Assembly (NCBI GenBank): GCA_947471745.1
Contig: CANJKZ010000080.1
Location: 851,501-915,500, forward strand
DNA length: 64,000 nucleotides
Direction: 5' to 3'
From: Closterium sp. Naga37s-1
Lineage: Eukaryota > Streptophyta > Zygnematophyceae > Desmidiales > Closteriaceae
Numbering within the stretch: position 1 is the stretch's first letter; each line of letters begins with the position of its first letter. Both the position numbers and the translations under genes were made by a program. Shown piece by piece: positions 10,119 to 17,724 of this stretch. The notes under the pieces were generated by a model. The model saw only the letters and a list, made by a program, of their open reading frames with translations, was not told the origin of the DNA and made no database searches.

Positions 10119-10478
10119 AACATTTTAACCACGTTCAACCCGTGGGGTCCCTCCGTTGCCACTCCCATTCGTACCCTACGCCATTCACTGCCTTTGCCGT
10201 TCTTCTTTGTACGAGGTTCAATTTCCTCAACATCTATCCCACCAACATAATCCCCTGTGGCAGGTGCAATTCGCTCTGTTGGCAGTCATGGACCAAGAGG
10301 CAAACCCTTTCAAGAACCAAGCCTTGCAATTCTTTGCCTCAAACAGACCGAGACAAACCTTCACCCTAAAAGTATTCATTCATCCCCCAATCCTCTGCGG
10401 CAGGTGGAATACGCTCTTTCGGTTAAGGACCAAGAGGCAAACCCTTTCAAGAAGCCACCAACCACAGGCGCCTCATAA
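1..10478 (+). CDS. FemAB-like / GNAT-superfamily acyltransferase (PF04339-type), 3' part of a multi-exon gene
   Basis: Eight spliced pieces give one continuous frame: 1-14 (exon end, QVADE), 765-886, 6830-6896, 7202-7252, 7816-7868, 8676-8889, 9465-9635 and 10404-10478 (ending GAS-TAA). Every junction agrees in phase: 886/6830 splits a Ser codon AG|C, and 7868/8676 splits Lys AA|G. Recognisable family blocks occur in order: [105 protein letters not shown] and RGYLP. From memory these match the bacterial/plant 'peptidoglycan biosynthesis/recognition' FemAB_like family (Arabidopsis At2g23390-like), whose substrate is not firmly known. The 5' end lies outside the window. Several exons have partial tandem copies, annotated separately. 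The usual TREFF motif is TRKFF in the full copy. The 6897 donor (GTGCTG) is weak. Confidence 0.86.
395..537 (+). repeat. Pentanucleotide microsatellite (ATGGC-type)
   Basis: Imperfect tandem repeat of a 5-bp CATGG/ATGGC unit with TATGG and CTTGG variants, inside an intron of the FemAB-like gene. Open frames across it arise only from repeat composition. Confidence 0.9.
599..1012 (+). repeat. Partial copies around the [10 protein letters not shown] exon
   Basis: A 5' partial copy of the exon lies at about 599-652 ([18 protein letters not shown]), without a good acceptor (GCAC before it). The full exon is 765-886. A 3' partial copy follows at about 964-1010 ([14 protein letters not shown]), keeping a CTGCAG acceptor-like start and ending GGCAATGGCAG|GCAAGTG. 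The 26-bp minisatellite begins directly from the end of this third copy. Confidence 0.75.
1003..6503 (+). repeat. 26-bp minisatellite, about 211 units, in an intron of the FemAB-like gene
   Basis: The period is exactly 26 bp. The unit is CCTATGGCAG followed by GCGGGTGATTTGGGGG. From the first clear unit (1026) to the last (6487) there are 210 periods plus 1 bp, explained by a single inserted T near 3187. Variants are few: GCGTGTG in a dozen or so units, GTGGTTTG in a few, and single GGGAGCC and GATTAGG changes. The first units read GGCAGGTGGGTG, resembling the exon end and donor at 881-892 (TGGCAG|GTGGGC). Most later units carry GC in place of GT. High homogeneity implies recent expansion. 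Confidence 0.97.
6504..6829 (+). other. Unique remainder of the array-bearing intron
   Basis: No gene is seen between the array and the acceptor at 6829. The 3' part is C/T-rich, with a T-run near 6778-6785, consistent with the polypyrimidine region before the exon at 6830. Confidence 0.6.
6996..7049 (+). repeat. 25-bp direct duplication in an intron
   Basis: The segment beginning AAAGCATTCAGCTGACATC occurs twice, at 6996-7020 and 7025-7049, with 4 bp between. It lies in the intron between the exons at 6830-6896 and 7202-7252. Confidence 0.9.
7509..7800 (+). repeat. Decayed tandem copies of the acceptor region of exon 7816-7868
   Basis: The real exon start reads TTTGCAG|GCACACCACTGG at 7809 onward. 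Two upstream copies read CTTGCGGGCACACCATTGG at about 7509 and 7625 (offset 116 bp), followed by the same C/T-rich block. A shorter third block lies at about 7730-7800. In both upstream copies the invariant acceptor AG is GG, so they should not be used as 3' splice sites. Confidence 0.8.
8030..8149. repeat. 26-bp perfect palindrome between two 43-bp direct repeats (case 1)
   Basis: The palindrome is 8078-8103: half-site TGACTTTTGAGTC followed by its exact reverse complement. It is flanked by 8030-8072 and 8107-8149, direct copies matching at 38 of 43 positions (GGGCGTACAGG ... CTCCTCATTC). It lies in the intron between exons 7816-7868 and 8676-8889. Confidence 0.9.
8216..8675 (+). pseudogene. 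Three partial tandem copies of the [11 protein letters not shown] exon 5' half
   Basis: The copies start at 8216 (acceptor AACAG intact), about 8361 (acceptor lost, CACGC) and 8520 (acceptor ACCAG intact). Each covers roughly the first 80-105 bp of exon 8676-8889 ([28 protein letters not shown]), then runs into C/T-rich intron tail before the next copy, a unit of about 145-165 bp. All three encode TREFF, whereas the full exon at 8676 encodes TRKFF. None has an obvious donor after the truncated part. Confidence 0.85.
8931..9111 (+). pseudogene. Partial copies of the 3' half of exon 8676-8889
   Basis: At about 8940-9047 the segment coding [18 protein letters not shown] through FEACYY recurs with a short internal deletion (the PGMHY region) and ends GAG|GTGTGTGAG, so its donor survives. 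A second shorter piece at about 9070-9111 covers only the [10 protein letters not shown] part. Both follow a shared GAAACTGGAGTAGAA lead-in. Confidence 0.8.
9140..9259. repeat. 20-bp palindrome between two 47-bp direct repeats (case 2)
   Basis: The palindrome at 9187-9206 is TTTTTGAGTCGACTCAAAAA. Flanking direct copies are 9140-9186 and 9213-9259 (TGCTACCCCCTTACCCACTC ... CCATTCCAC), matching at 45 of 47 positions. The duplicated segment is intron tail next to a decayed exon copy of the FemAB-like gene. Confidence 0.9.
9280..9460 (+). pseudogene. Partial copy of the 5' part of exon 9465-9635
   Basis: About 9283-9355 repeats the exon start ([23 protein letters not shown]-like), with a preceding TTACCAG acceptor, then breaks into C/T-rich intron sequence up to the genuine acceptor TTTCAG at 9464. 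A still more decayed copy of the AGAQGEHK segment is visible at about 9111-9142. Confidence 0.75.
9685..9945 (+). pseudogene. Decayed copies of the 3' part of exon 9465-9635, with palindrome case 3
   Basis: Sequence like the [18 protein letters not shown] segment recurs at about 9700-9755 and again, weaker, at about 9885-9945. Between them a 40-bp segment beginning GTTTCTAGAGCACGAGACTG occurs twice (9772-9811 and 9841-9880, identical). The palindrome CTTTTGAGTCGACTCAAAAG lies between the two copies at 9814-9833. None of the copies looks splice-competent. Confidence 0.75.
9944..9981 (+). promoter_or_regulatory. AATAAA hexamer followed by A-rich tract inside an intron
   Basis: AATAAA sits at about 9946, followed 10 bp later by A-runs of 11 and 8. 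It precedes the last exon of the FemAB-like gene, so it could act as an intronic poly(A) signal or mark an old poly(A)-tailed insertion. No target-site duplication was identified. Confidence 0.35.
9975..10116 (+). repeat. Compound microsatellite (AC)n-(ACGC)n-(AC)n
   Basis: Pure dinucleotide CA runs flank a CACG/CGCA tetranucleotide block. Reading frames across it (poly CV, poly HT or AR) are composition artefacts. Confidence 0.97.
10264..10403 (+). pseudogene. Tandem copy of the last exon of the FemAB-like gene
   Basis: After GGCAG, 10264-10326 codes [20 protein letters not shown]. The genuine last exon at 10404 codes [17 protein letters not shown], likewise after GGCAG. The intervening DNA repeats the acceptor context (CCCCTGTGGCAG and CCTCTGCGGCAG). 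The first copy has a usable acceptor and stays in frame through the second, so reading straight through is also possible. Confidence 0.75.
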
Positions 10479-10807
10479 TGTTCATACATGCCGTAGTGTT
10501 TATTGTTCCATATAACCTTGATTGCTCATGCACGAAGAGAAAGTGTTTGGGCAAATTGGCTGTAATGGAATTCAGGCCCTAGAGCTCTCTTTTGTCCAAT
10601 GAACAATGTTTCAGCTTTCATCCGTAGGAGTGGTACTGTATCAGCGTAGTTGTCTGCTCTGTGAATTACTGTACAGCTGTATACGGTACTACAACACGCG
10701 AATTCCGTTTACTCATGACAGACATGCTGTTCCAGCTTCGTATCTGGCCTACCATGCCTTCTTGGTCAGACAAAAATATTCTAAGAGCTGACTAAAAGGT
10801 CCCCTTC
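10479..10807. other. Convergent 3' intergenic region
   Basis: This 329-bp AT-richer segment lies between the stop of the FemAB-like gene (+) and the stop of the LRR gene (-). No repeat or further gene was recognised in it. Confidence 0.6.
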
Positions 10808-11200
10808 TCAATGGTCTCTGCTCCACAGGCTCCCTTTGTACTTCAACATATAAACCTCATCTTTATCAACACTGTACCCATCCACCAGCTCTCTATTCAC
10901 ACAGTGCATCTTCTCCCGCACGTTCTTCGGCCGTTTATCTGCAAAGCAAGCACACGGCACCCCGCTTCTCGCCTTCCTCACATGCACCATAGGGGTCTCT
11001 GGCAACTGCTTCCGCTGCTTCTCCCAGTAGAATGAGCGGCGTGAGATGCAGTACAGGGCGAGGGAGGGACAAAATTCGCGGAGGGAAGCGAGGGTGTGGT
11101 CCTCGCATGTGCGGGTGGGGAAGAAGATTGCTCGCAAGTTTGGAGCCAAGATAAACAGAGGTCTTACGTCTTGCTGCTGCTCCTCCTCTTTCTCCTCCTC

Positions 11201-11235
<35 letters not shown>

Positions 11236-12860
11236 CCTGCTGCTGCAAAGGCTGCTGCTGCTGCTGCTGCTGCTGCCCCTGCTGCTGCAAAAGCTGCTGC
11301 TGCTGCTGCTGCCATTGCTGCTGCCGCTGCTGCCATTGCTGCTGCCGCTGCTGCCACTGCTGCTGCCGCTGCTGCCACTGCTGCTGCCGCTGCTGCTCCT
11401 GCTGCCGCTGCTGCTGCGAAAGCCTCTCATTGCGCTCCTGATATTCCTCCACTGTAACCTCCTTTTCACCATCATCCCGACGCTTCTCAACCTTCAAATC
11501 CACCTCAAACCGCTCCTCACTCTCCACGACAATCCCAAGGCTGCGCAGGCTGCTCCACTCCGCGTCAACCCCCTCTACATGCACCCCATGCCTCACTATA
11601 AGCACCTCCACTGTTGGCGCTATAGTGCGCAGCCATTCGGCCCAGGAGAATTCCGGAGAAGATTCAGGGGACAATTCAGGAGAGTCCAGTTCATTGCGTG
11701 AGTGGTGGTCTTTGGGAGGGCCGTTGAGGTAGGCAACTCGTGCGGAAGCGAGGTGGAGGGAGGAAATGACAAGCCGCTGCTGGCCGTACAGCGAGAGGTG
11801 GTGGAGAGCGAGAGGGGTGCCGCTCTTGCAAGAGAGCACAAGCTTCTTTGCCATCGCAGTGAAGGTTTTGAGCGAGCGAGAGAGGGTGAGGAAGAGCGTG
11901 AGGGTTCTCTGCGGGAAGTAAAACCGGACGGTTTGAGCCTTGGACAAGTCGAAACGGAATTCGCCCCCACCACCAGGGCCGGACGACGGGCGGTCCAAAC
12001 TCCAGCTGTGATAGAGCGTGAATTCCGTGAGCCGTGGCGTGACCGTGCCGAGATACTCAACATCCACATAGCTCCAGTCCACGTGTTTGAGAGTCAAGCT
12101 GCGCAGCGACTGGTACTCCTCAGCCCAGCCTTCCTCCTGGAGATTCCACTTGCCCCGGCCGAGCTTCAGCCGCTGCAGCGCCGGGCAGTCAAATGCATGC
12201 ACCCAGAACATTTCGTCCCCATCGTCCTCACAGTCCTCGGGCAGGTCGTCATACAGGTAGGATTTGTCGACACAGCCGCGGAGTTTGAGAGTGAGGGAGG
12301 TGAGGGAGGCGAAGGGGCGGTTGAGCGGCGAGCAAAGGTAGTCGAGCTGCTTGAAGTTGGTGTAGGTGAGAGCGAGGGACCTGAGGCGGCCGCGCCAGCG
12401 CAGAAAGTATTCGACGCTCTTGATCCACTCGGGGTGTAGCTCGTTGTATACCAGCGTGATGGGGTGGTGGGCCTGCAGAGAGAGAGGGACGGGATAGGAG
12501 AAGAGAGCGTGAAGGCTGGTTGGCTGGAAGGTATGTGATGGGAACGGAGTTGTTTGTCAGATAGGCTGCTGCTCGTGCCTCATGCAGAGAACTCGCAACA
12601 AGGCTTTATAAACACACGCCAAATGTAAATAGTAAGTGGAAAGCAAGCCAGTACCCACGGAGAAGGAGACAACTAGGGGTCTGTTTTTTAGGTGTCTCAG
12701 AACTAGTTTTAGGTGCAAACTAAGTCAAGCGCCAAGCAAGCAGAGCAGACTCACGGAGAAGGAGAGGACGTGCAGGGCAGAGCAAGTGCAGTGAGGAGCA
12801 GAGCAGCGTATGACTCACGGAGAAGGAGAGCACGTGGTAGAGGAGCCTCTTGCTGGCCAT
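10808..12860 (-). CDS. Leucine-rich-repeat protein with polyglutamine block and basic C-terminal domain
   Basis: Two exons fit in phase 0: 12860-12819 (ATG in a GCCATGG context, 14 codons ending HVLSFS, donor GTGAGT) and 12472-10808 (554 codons plus stop), after an acceptor CTCTCTGCAG with a long pyrimidine tract. The 568-residue product shows LxxLxL-type repeats: LRSLALTYTNF, LTSLTLKLRGC, LQRLKLGRGKW, LRSLTLKHVDW, LTEFTLYHSW and LHHLSLYGQ. A Q/W-rich tract follows at about residues 364-446, then a conserved-looking tail (NLRAIFFP, REFCPSLALYC, HVRKARSGVPCACF, NVREKMH). The tail is shared with the copy at 57318. F-box/LRR proteins are the likeliest relatives, but no F-box is certain here; an upstream F-box exon may be missing from this model. 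Confidence 0.72.
11171..11427 (+). repeat. CTG/CAG trinucleotide tract coding polyQ on the minus strand
   Basis: A long imperfect CTG run on the plus strand, interrupted by CCATTG, CCGCTG and AAG units, is read as Q with regular QQW interruptions in the LRR gene. Plus-strand frames give poly-Cys or poly-Leu and the third minus frame poly-Ala; these are shadows. Confidence 0.95.
12655..12830 (-). repeat. Extra copies of the LRR gene first-exon end and donor
   Basis: The exon end plus donor CTCTCCTTCTCC|GTGAGTC at 12813-12830 is repeated at about 12754-12770 (same sequence, intact GTGAGTC) and, weaker, at about 12656-12672 (TCTCCTTCTCC|GTGGGT). Both copies lie inside the intron, so at least two strong donors compete for the acceptor at 12473. 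Confidence 0.75.
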
Positions 12861-12876
12861 GGCGCAGCACAGCAGA

Positions 12877-13828
12877 GGGCAACATGTCCTCCTCCAGCAC
12901 AGGGCAACATGTCCTCTCCTCCAGCACAGGGCAACATGTCCTCCTCCAGCACAGGGCAACATGTCCTCCTCCAGCACAGGGCAACATGTCCTCCTCCAGC
13001 ACAGGGCAACATGTCCTCCTCCAGCACAGGGCAACATGTCCTCCTCCAGCACAGGGCAACATGTCCTCCTCCAGCACAGGGCAACATGTCCTCCTCCAGC
13101 ACAGGGCAACATGTCCTCCTCCAGCACAGGGCAACATGTCCTCCTCCAGCACAGGGCAACATGTCCTCCTCCAGCACAGGGCAACATGTCCTCCTCCAGC
13201 ACAGGGCAACATGTCCTCCTCCAGCACAGGGCAACATGTCCTCCTCCAGCACAGGGCAACATGTCCTCCTCCAGCACAGGGCAACATGTCCTCCTCCAGC
13301 ACAGGGCAACATGTCCTCCTCCAGCACAGGGCAACATGTCCTCCTCCAGCACAGGGCAACATGTCCTCCTCCAGCACAGGGCAACATGTCCTCCTCCAGC
13401 ACAGGGCAACATGTCCTCCTCCAGCACAGGGCAACATGTCCTCCTCCAGCACAGGGCAACATGTCCTCCTCCAGCACAGGGCAACATGTCCTCCTCCAGC
13501 ACAGGGCAACATGTCCTCCTCCAGCACAGGGCAACATGTCCTCCTCCAGCACAGGGCAACATGTCCTCCTCCAGCACAGGGCAACATGTCCTCCTCCAGC
13601 ACAGGGCAACATGTCCTCCTCCAGCACAGGGCAACATGTCCTCCTCCAGCACAGGGCAACATGTCCTCCTCCAGCACAGGGCAACATGTCCTCCTCCAGC
13701 ACAGGGCAACATGTCCTCCTCCAGCACAGGGCAACATGTCCTCCTCCAGCACAGGGCAACATGTCCTCCTCCAGCACAGGGCAACATGTCCTCCTCCAGC
13801 ACAGGGCAACATGTCCTCCTCCAGCACA
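12877..13828. repeat. 25-bp minisatellite, 38 units
   Basis: The unit begins GGGCAACATGTCCTCCTCCA. The first unit (12877-12901) is normal, the second (12902-12928) is 27 bp, and 12929-13828 holds exactly 36 identical-length units. Because 25 is not a multiple of 3, each strand cycles through its three frames. No stop occurs in the unit on either strand, so all six frames are open throughout. It lies 17 bp upstream of the proposed LRR start codon. Confidence 0.97.
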
Positions 13829-14675
13829 AAAACGGCAGCATCCTCAGCGTCCGTGCCTGGTACGCTCTCTGCTGGCACAAGTGGGTCTTGGAGTAGTTCT
13901 CCTGCCAATTAATGGGTGTTAAAAACAGGGTTCAACGTATGCCATTCGCACATTGCCGCTCCCGAGCCCAGCAAGACAACGTACACGTAAATATACACAC
14001 CATTAACGCATTATTTTACCTGTTTCTTTGAAGTGTCTGAACTTGGGTCCACGTCGGTCCCCCCCATGGTTGTTGCCACGCTCGAGTTGCAACTTCCCCG
14101 AACTGTTGAAAAAACATTTCTCGAATCCGTACGTTACAGGGCGCATTGCTCGCGGGGCTTTGCACATGAGATCAGCCACCTTGCCGACTGAATCCGCGTC
14201 ACCGTACTGTAGATCCTGTCCATGTGCCGTGAGCCGCATGCGAGCAACGGTAGCAGCTGTACGCCGGTCCGTCCCTGGACGCACAATGGGTTATTAGTAA
14301 ACGCAGCATGAATGAACTATGGACTACGGGCTGTGCGGGTGCTGGCTTATAAGAAACTAACACATTGAACGACGTAATCCTGATGCAAGCACACCCTTAT
14401 CTAACTTACTCACCCTTTTCTGATGCAACAGTCATGAGTTTCTTCGTGAGGCGTGGTGCCGCCAGCGTGTATAGGTAGATCAGATCCCCGCATGAGGCCT
14501 CCCGATTGCCTCCAAACATGATCGTTGCTCCGCTACGTAGCAGCGCTACAGGCTCCTGCATATTTCTACATATTCCCAGTTGCTTCGTTCTATGCTTCCT
14601 GGCGATGTCATCGACCATTTCCCTAAGCTTAACGCTTAGATCAGTCGACGTGGCTGTGCCGACCAGATTGCTAGC
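13829..14675 (-). CDS. Unrecognised spliced gene (three exons, both ends unresolved)
   Basis: The exons are 14675-14414 (after TTTCATAG with a strong pyrimidine tract; donor GTGAGTAAG), 14274-14020 (after TCCAG; donor GTAAAA) and 13901 onward (after TTGGCAG) to the edge of the 25-bp array at 13828. Phases agree at both introns (phase 1), giving one frame. Visible segments include KLREMVDDIARKHRTKQLG, ALLRSGATIMFGGNREASC, DLIYLYTLAAPRLTKKLM, TDRRTAATVARMRLTAHGQ, KVADLMCKAPRAMRPVTYGF and an acidic DAEDAAVFVLEEDMLP. I do not recognise the family. The frame continues open into the 25-bp array. The acceptor before 14675 means upstream exons exist, and on this strand they could lie beyond the 40-kb repeat. 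Confidence 0.6.
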
Positions 14676-14689
14676 CTATGAAATTGGGA

Positions 14690-15680
14690 AGAGAGATTGG
14701 AGCAGGGATCAGAGAGGGTACATGGGCGCAGGGGAAGATGGGGAGGGAGGGTGGAAGAGAGAAGAAAGGGAGAATGAAACGGGACTGCAAGGGAGGAAAG
14801 GATGATAGAGGGATTGGGACGGTGGCACAAGGGATGAGCGTAGGAGAAGAGAAAGGGGACTGCCCTGCAAGTGAGGTAGGGAGAAGAAAGGGGGAACGGG
14901 ATGGTGGTTCAAGGGAGCAGTAGGATGAGAGAGGGATTGGGACGGTGTCACAAGGGGTGAGAGGAGGAGAGGGAAAATGGGACTGCTTTGCAATGGAGGA
15001 AAATAGGAAAAACGGTGAATAGGACAATAGTGCAAGAGAGGAAAGGATGATGCAGGGATTGTGACAGTGGCACCATGGATTCCCCCCCTTGGATTAGGGG
15101 AATGGGACAACCCTTCAAAGGAGGAGGGGAGATGAAAGGGGGAATAAAACGAGATTGCAAGGGAGAAAAGGATGTGAGAAGGATTGGGGCAGTGGCACAA
15201 GGGATGAAAGTAGAAAAAAAATGGGACTGCCCTGCACGGGAGGGAGGGAGAAGTAAGGGGAAGTAGGACTATGGTGCAAGGGAGGAAAGGATGAGAGGGG
15301 GATTGGGACGATGTCCTTTGGGATTGGAGGAGGAGAAGGGAAAGGGGACTGCCCTGCAACGGAGGTAGGGAGAAGGGTGAAGTTAAATTGGGACAGTGGC
15401 ACTAGGGATGAAAGTAGAAGGGAAATGAGACTGCCCTACAAGGGAGGAAGGGTGAAGTTAAATTGGGACAGTGGCACTAGGGATGAAAGTAGAAGGGAAA
15501 TGGGACTGCCCTGCAAGGGAGGAAGGGTGAAGTTAAATTGGGACAGTGGCACTAGGGATGAAAGTAGAAGGGACATGGGACTGCCCTGCAAGGGAGGCGA
15601 GGAGAAGAATGGGGGAATGGGACTGTGGTGCAAGGGAGGAAAGGATGAGAGGGGGATTGGGATGGTGGCACAAGGGGAAG
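14690..15680. repeat. Degenerate ~75-bp minisatellite family
   Basis: Recurring phrases GGGACTGCCCTGCAAGGGAGG, GATGAAAGTAGAAGGG and GGGATTGGGACGGTGGCAC appear throughout. Three adjacent units at 15375, 15450 and 15525 are spaced exactly 75 bp and nearly identical; others are diverged. The minus strand is pyrimidine-rich and immediately precedes the acceptor at 14676. Confidence 0.85.
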
Positions 15681-17724
15681 GGCAGCGCCTGGGAAGGGGA
15701 GAGCTAGGGAGGGGGAAGGAGAGTGCTATAGTGGGGGAAGGGGAGGGCCTGATAGCGAGGGGGAAGGGGAGTGCTAGGGAGGGGGAAGAGGAGTGCTAGC
15801 GTGGGGGAAGGTGGGGGCTGGCGGTGGGGAAGGGGAGTGCTAGGGAGGGGGAAGGGGAGTGCTAGGGAAGGGGAAGGGGAGGGTTTGCGAGAGGGAAGGG
15901 AAGTGCTTGCAAGCGAAGAGGAAGGGGAGTGCTTGGGAGGGGGAAGGGGAGTGCTTGGGAGGGGGAAGGGAAGACATAGCGTGGGGGAACGGGTGGGCTT
16001 GCTAGCGAGGATGAAGGGGAATGCTTGGGAGGGAGAAGGGGAGTGCTAGCGTGGGGGAAGGGGAGGGTTTGCGAGGGGGACGGGGAGTGCTTGCAAGCGA
16101 GGAGGAAGGGGAGGGTTTGCGAGGGGGAAGGGGAGTGATAGCGTGGGGGAAGGGGAGGGCTTGCGGGGGGGAGGCGAGTGCTAGGGAGGGGGAAGGGGAG
16201 GGCTAGCGTGGAGTTGGGAGAGTGCTAGAGCGGGGGAAGGGGAGGGCTTGCTAGCGAGGGGGAAGGGGAGGGGAGTGCTAGGGAGGGGGAAGGGGAGTGC
16301 TAGGGAGGGGGAAGGGGAGTGCTAGCGTGGGGGCACTCGATTGCTAGAGAGGGGGAAGGCGAGTGCTAGAGAGGGGGAAGGGGAGTGCTAGGGAGGGGGA
16401 AGGGGAGTGCTAGGGAGGGGGAAGGGGTGGGCTTGCGGGGGGGAAGGGGAGTGCTAGGGAGGGGGAAGGGGAGTGCTAGCGTGGGGGCACTCGATTGCTA
16501 GAGAGGGGGAAGGCGAGTGCTAGAGAGGGGGAAGGGGAGTGCTAGGGAGGGGGAAGGGGAGTGCTAGGGAGGGGGAAGGGGTGGGCTTGCGGGGGGGGAA
16601 GGGGAGTGCTAGCGTGGGGGAAGCGGAGGGTTTGCGAGGGGGAGGGGGAGTGCTTGCAAGCGAGGAGGAAGGGGAGGGTTTGCGAGTGGGAGGGGGAATG
16701 CTTGCAAGCGAGGTGGAAGGGGAGGGTTTGCGAGGGGGAAGGGGGGTGCTAGCGTGGGGGAAGGGGAGGGTTTGCGAGGGGGAGGGGGAGTGCTAGCAAG
16801 CGAGGAGGAAGGGGAGGGTTTGCGAGGGGGAAGGGGAGTGCTGGCGTGGGGGAAGGGGAGGGCTTGTGGGGGGGAACGGGAGTGCTAGGGAGGGGGAAGG
16901 GGAGGGCTAGCGTGGGGGAAAGAGATTGCTAGAGAGGGGGAAGGGGAATGCCAGAGAGGGGGAAGGGGAGTGCTAGGGAGGTGGAAGGGGAGTGCTTGGG
17001 AGGGGGAAGGGGAGACATAGCGTGGGGGAAGGGGTGGGCTTGCAAGCGAGGAGGAAGGGGAATGCTTGGGAGGGGGAAGGGGATTGCTAGAGAGGGGGAA
17101 GGGGATTGCTAGAGAGGGGGAAGGGGAGTGCTAGGGAGGGTGAAGGGGAGTGCTTGGGAGGGGGAAGGGGAGACATAGCGTGGGGGAAGGGGTGGGCTTG
17201 CAAGCGAGGAGGAAGGGGAGGGTTTGCGAGGGGGAAGGGGAGTGCTAGCGTGGGGGGGAGGGGAGGGTTTGCGAGGGGGAAGGGGAGTGCTTGCAAGCGA
17301 AGAGGAATGGGAGGGTTTGCGAGGGGGAAAGGGAGGGCTTGCGGGGGGGAAGGGGAATGCTAGGGAGGGGGAAGGGGAGGGCTAGCGTGGGGGAAAGAGA
17401 TTGCTAGAGAGGGGGAAGGCGAGTGCTAGAGAGGGGGAAGGGGAGTGCTAGGGAGGGGGAAGGGGAGTGCTAGGGAGGGGGAAGGGGTGGGCTTGCGGGG
17501 GGGAAGGGGAGTGCTAGGGAGGGGGAAGGGGAGTGCAAGGGAGGTGGAAGGGGAGGGATAGCGTGGGTGGATGGGAGGATAGAGAGTGGGGGAAGGGGAG
17601 GGCTTGCTAGCGAGGGGGAAGGGGAGTACTCGCGTGGGGGAAGGGGAGGGATTGCGGTGGGGAAGGGGAGTGCTAGGGAGGGGGAAGGGGAGTGCAAGGG
17701 AGGGCGAAGGGGAGGGCTATCGTG
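15681..17724. repeat. Diverged left edge of the 22/24-bp minisatellite family
   Basis: Irregular units of about 22 bp (GGGGGAAGGGGAGTGCTAGG) alternate with 24-bp forms containing GTGCTAGCGTGGG and with TTGCGAGGGGGA or GCTTGCAAGCGAGGA variants. The 24-bp form aligns directly with the homogeneous unit of the next block, so this looks like its diverged margin. G-runs separated by 1-7 nt meet the canonical G-quadruplex pattern many times. Confidence 0.9.

Noticed and set aside
9718-10168. Poly-CV and poly-HT proteins
   Set aside because: Pure AC/ACGC microsatellite read in several frames.
11046-11701. Cys-rich or Leu-rich plus-strand proteins over the CTG tract
   Set aside because: They are antisense shadows of the polyQ frame of the LRR gene; the same is true at 57580-58224.
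12713-13922. Six overlapping frames of 320-399 codons at the 25-bp array
   Set aside because: A stop-free 25-bp unit makes all six frames open; this is no evidence of coding.
14671-15799. Ser/Pro/Leu-rich minus frames and RVKLNWDSGTRDESRR-type plus repeats
   Set aside because: They follow the degenerate 75-bp minisatellite; 75 is a multiple of 3, so a repeated peptide is expected without selection.
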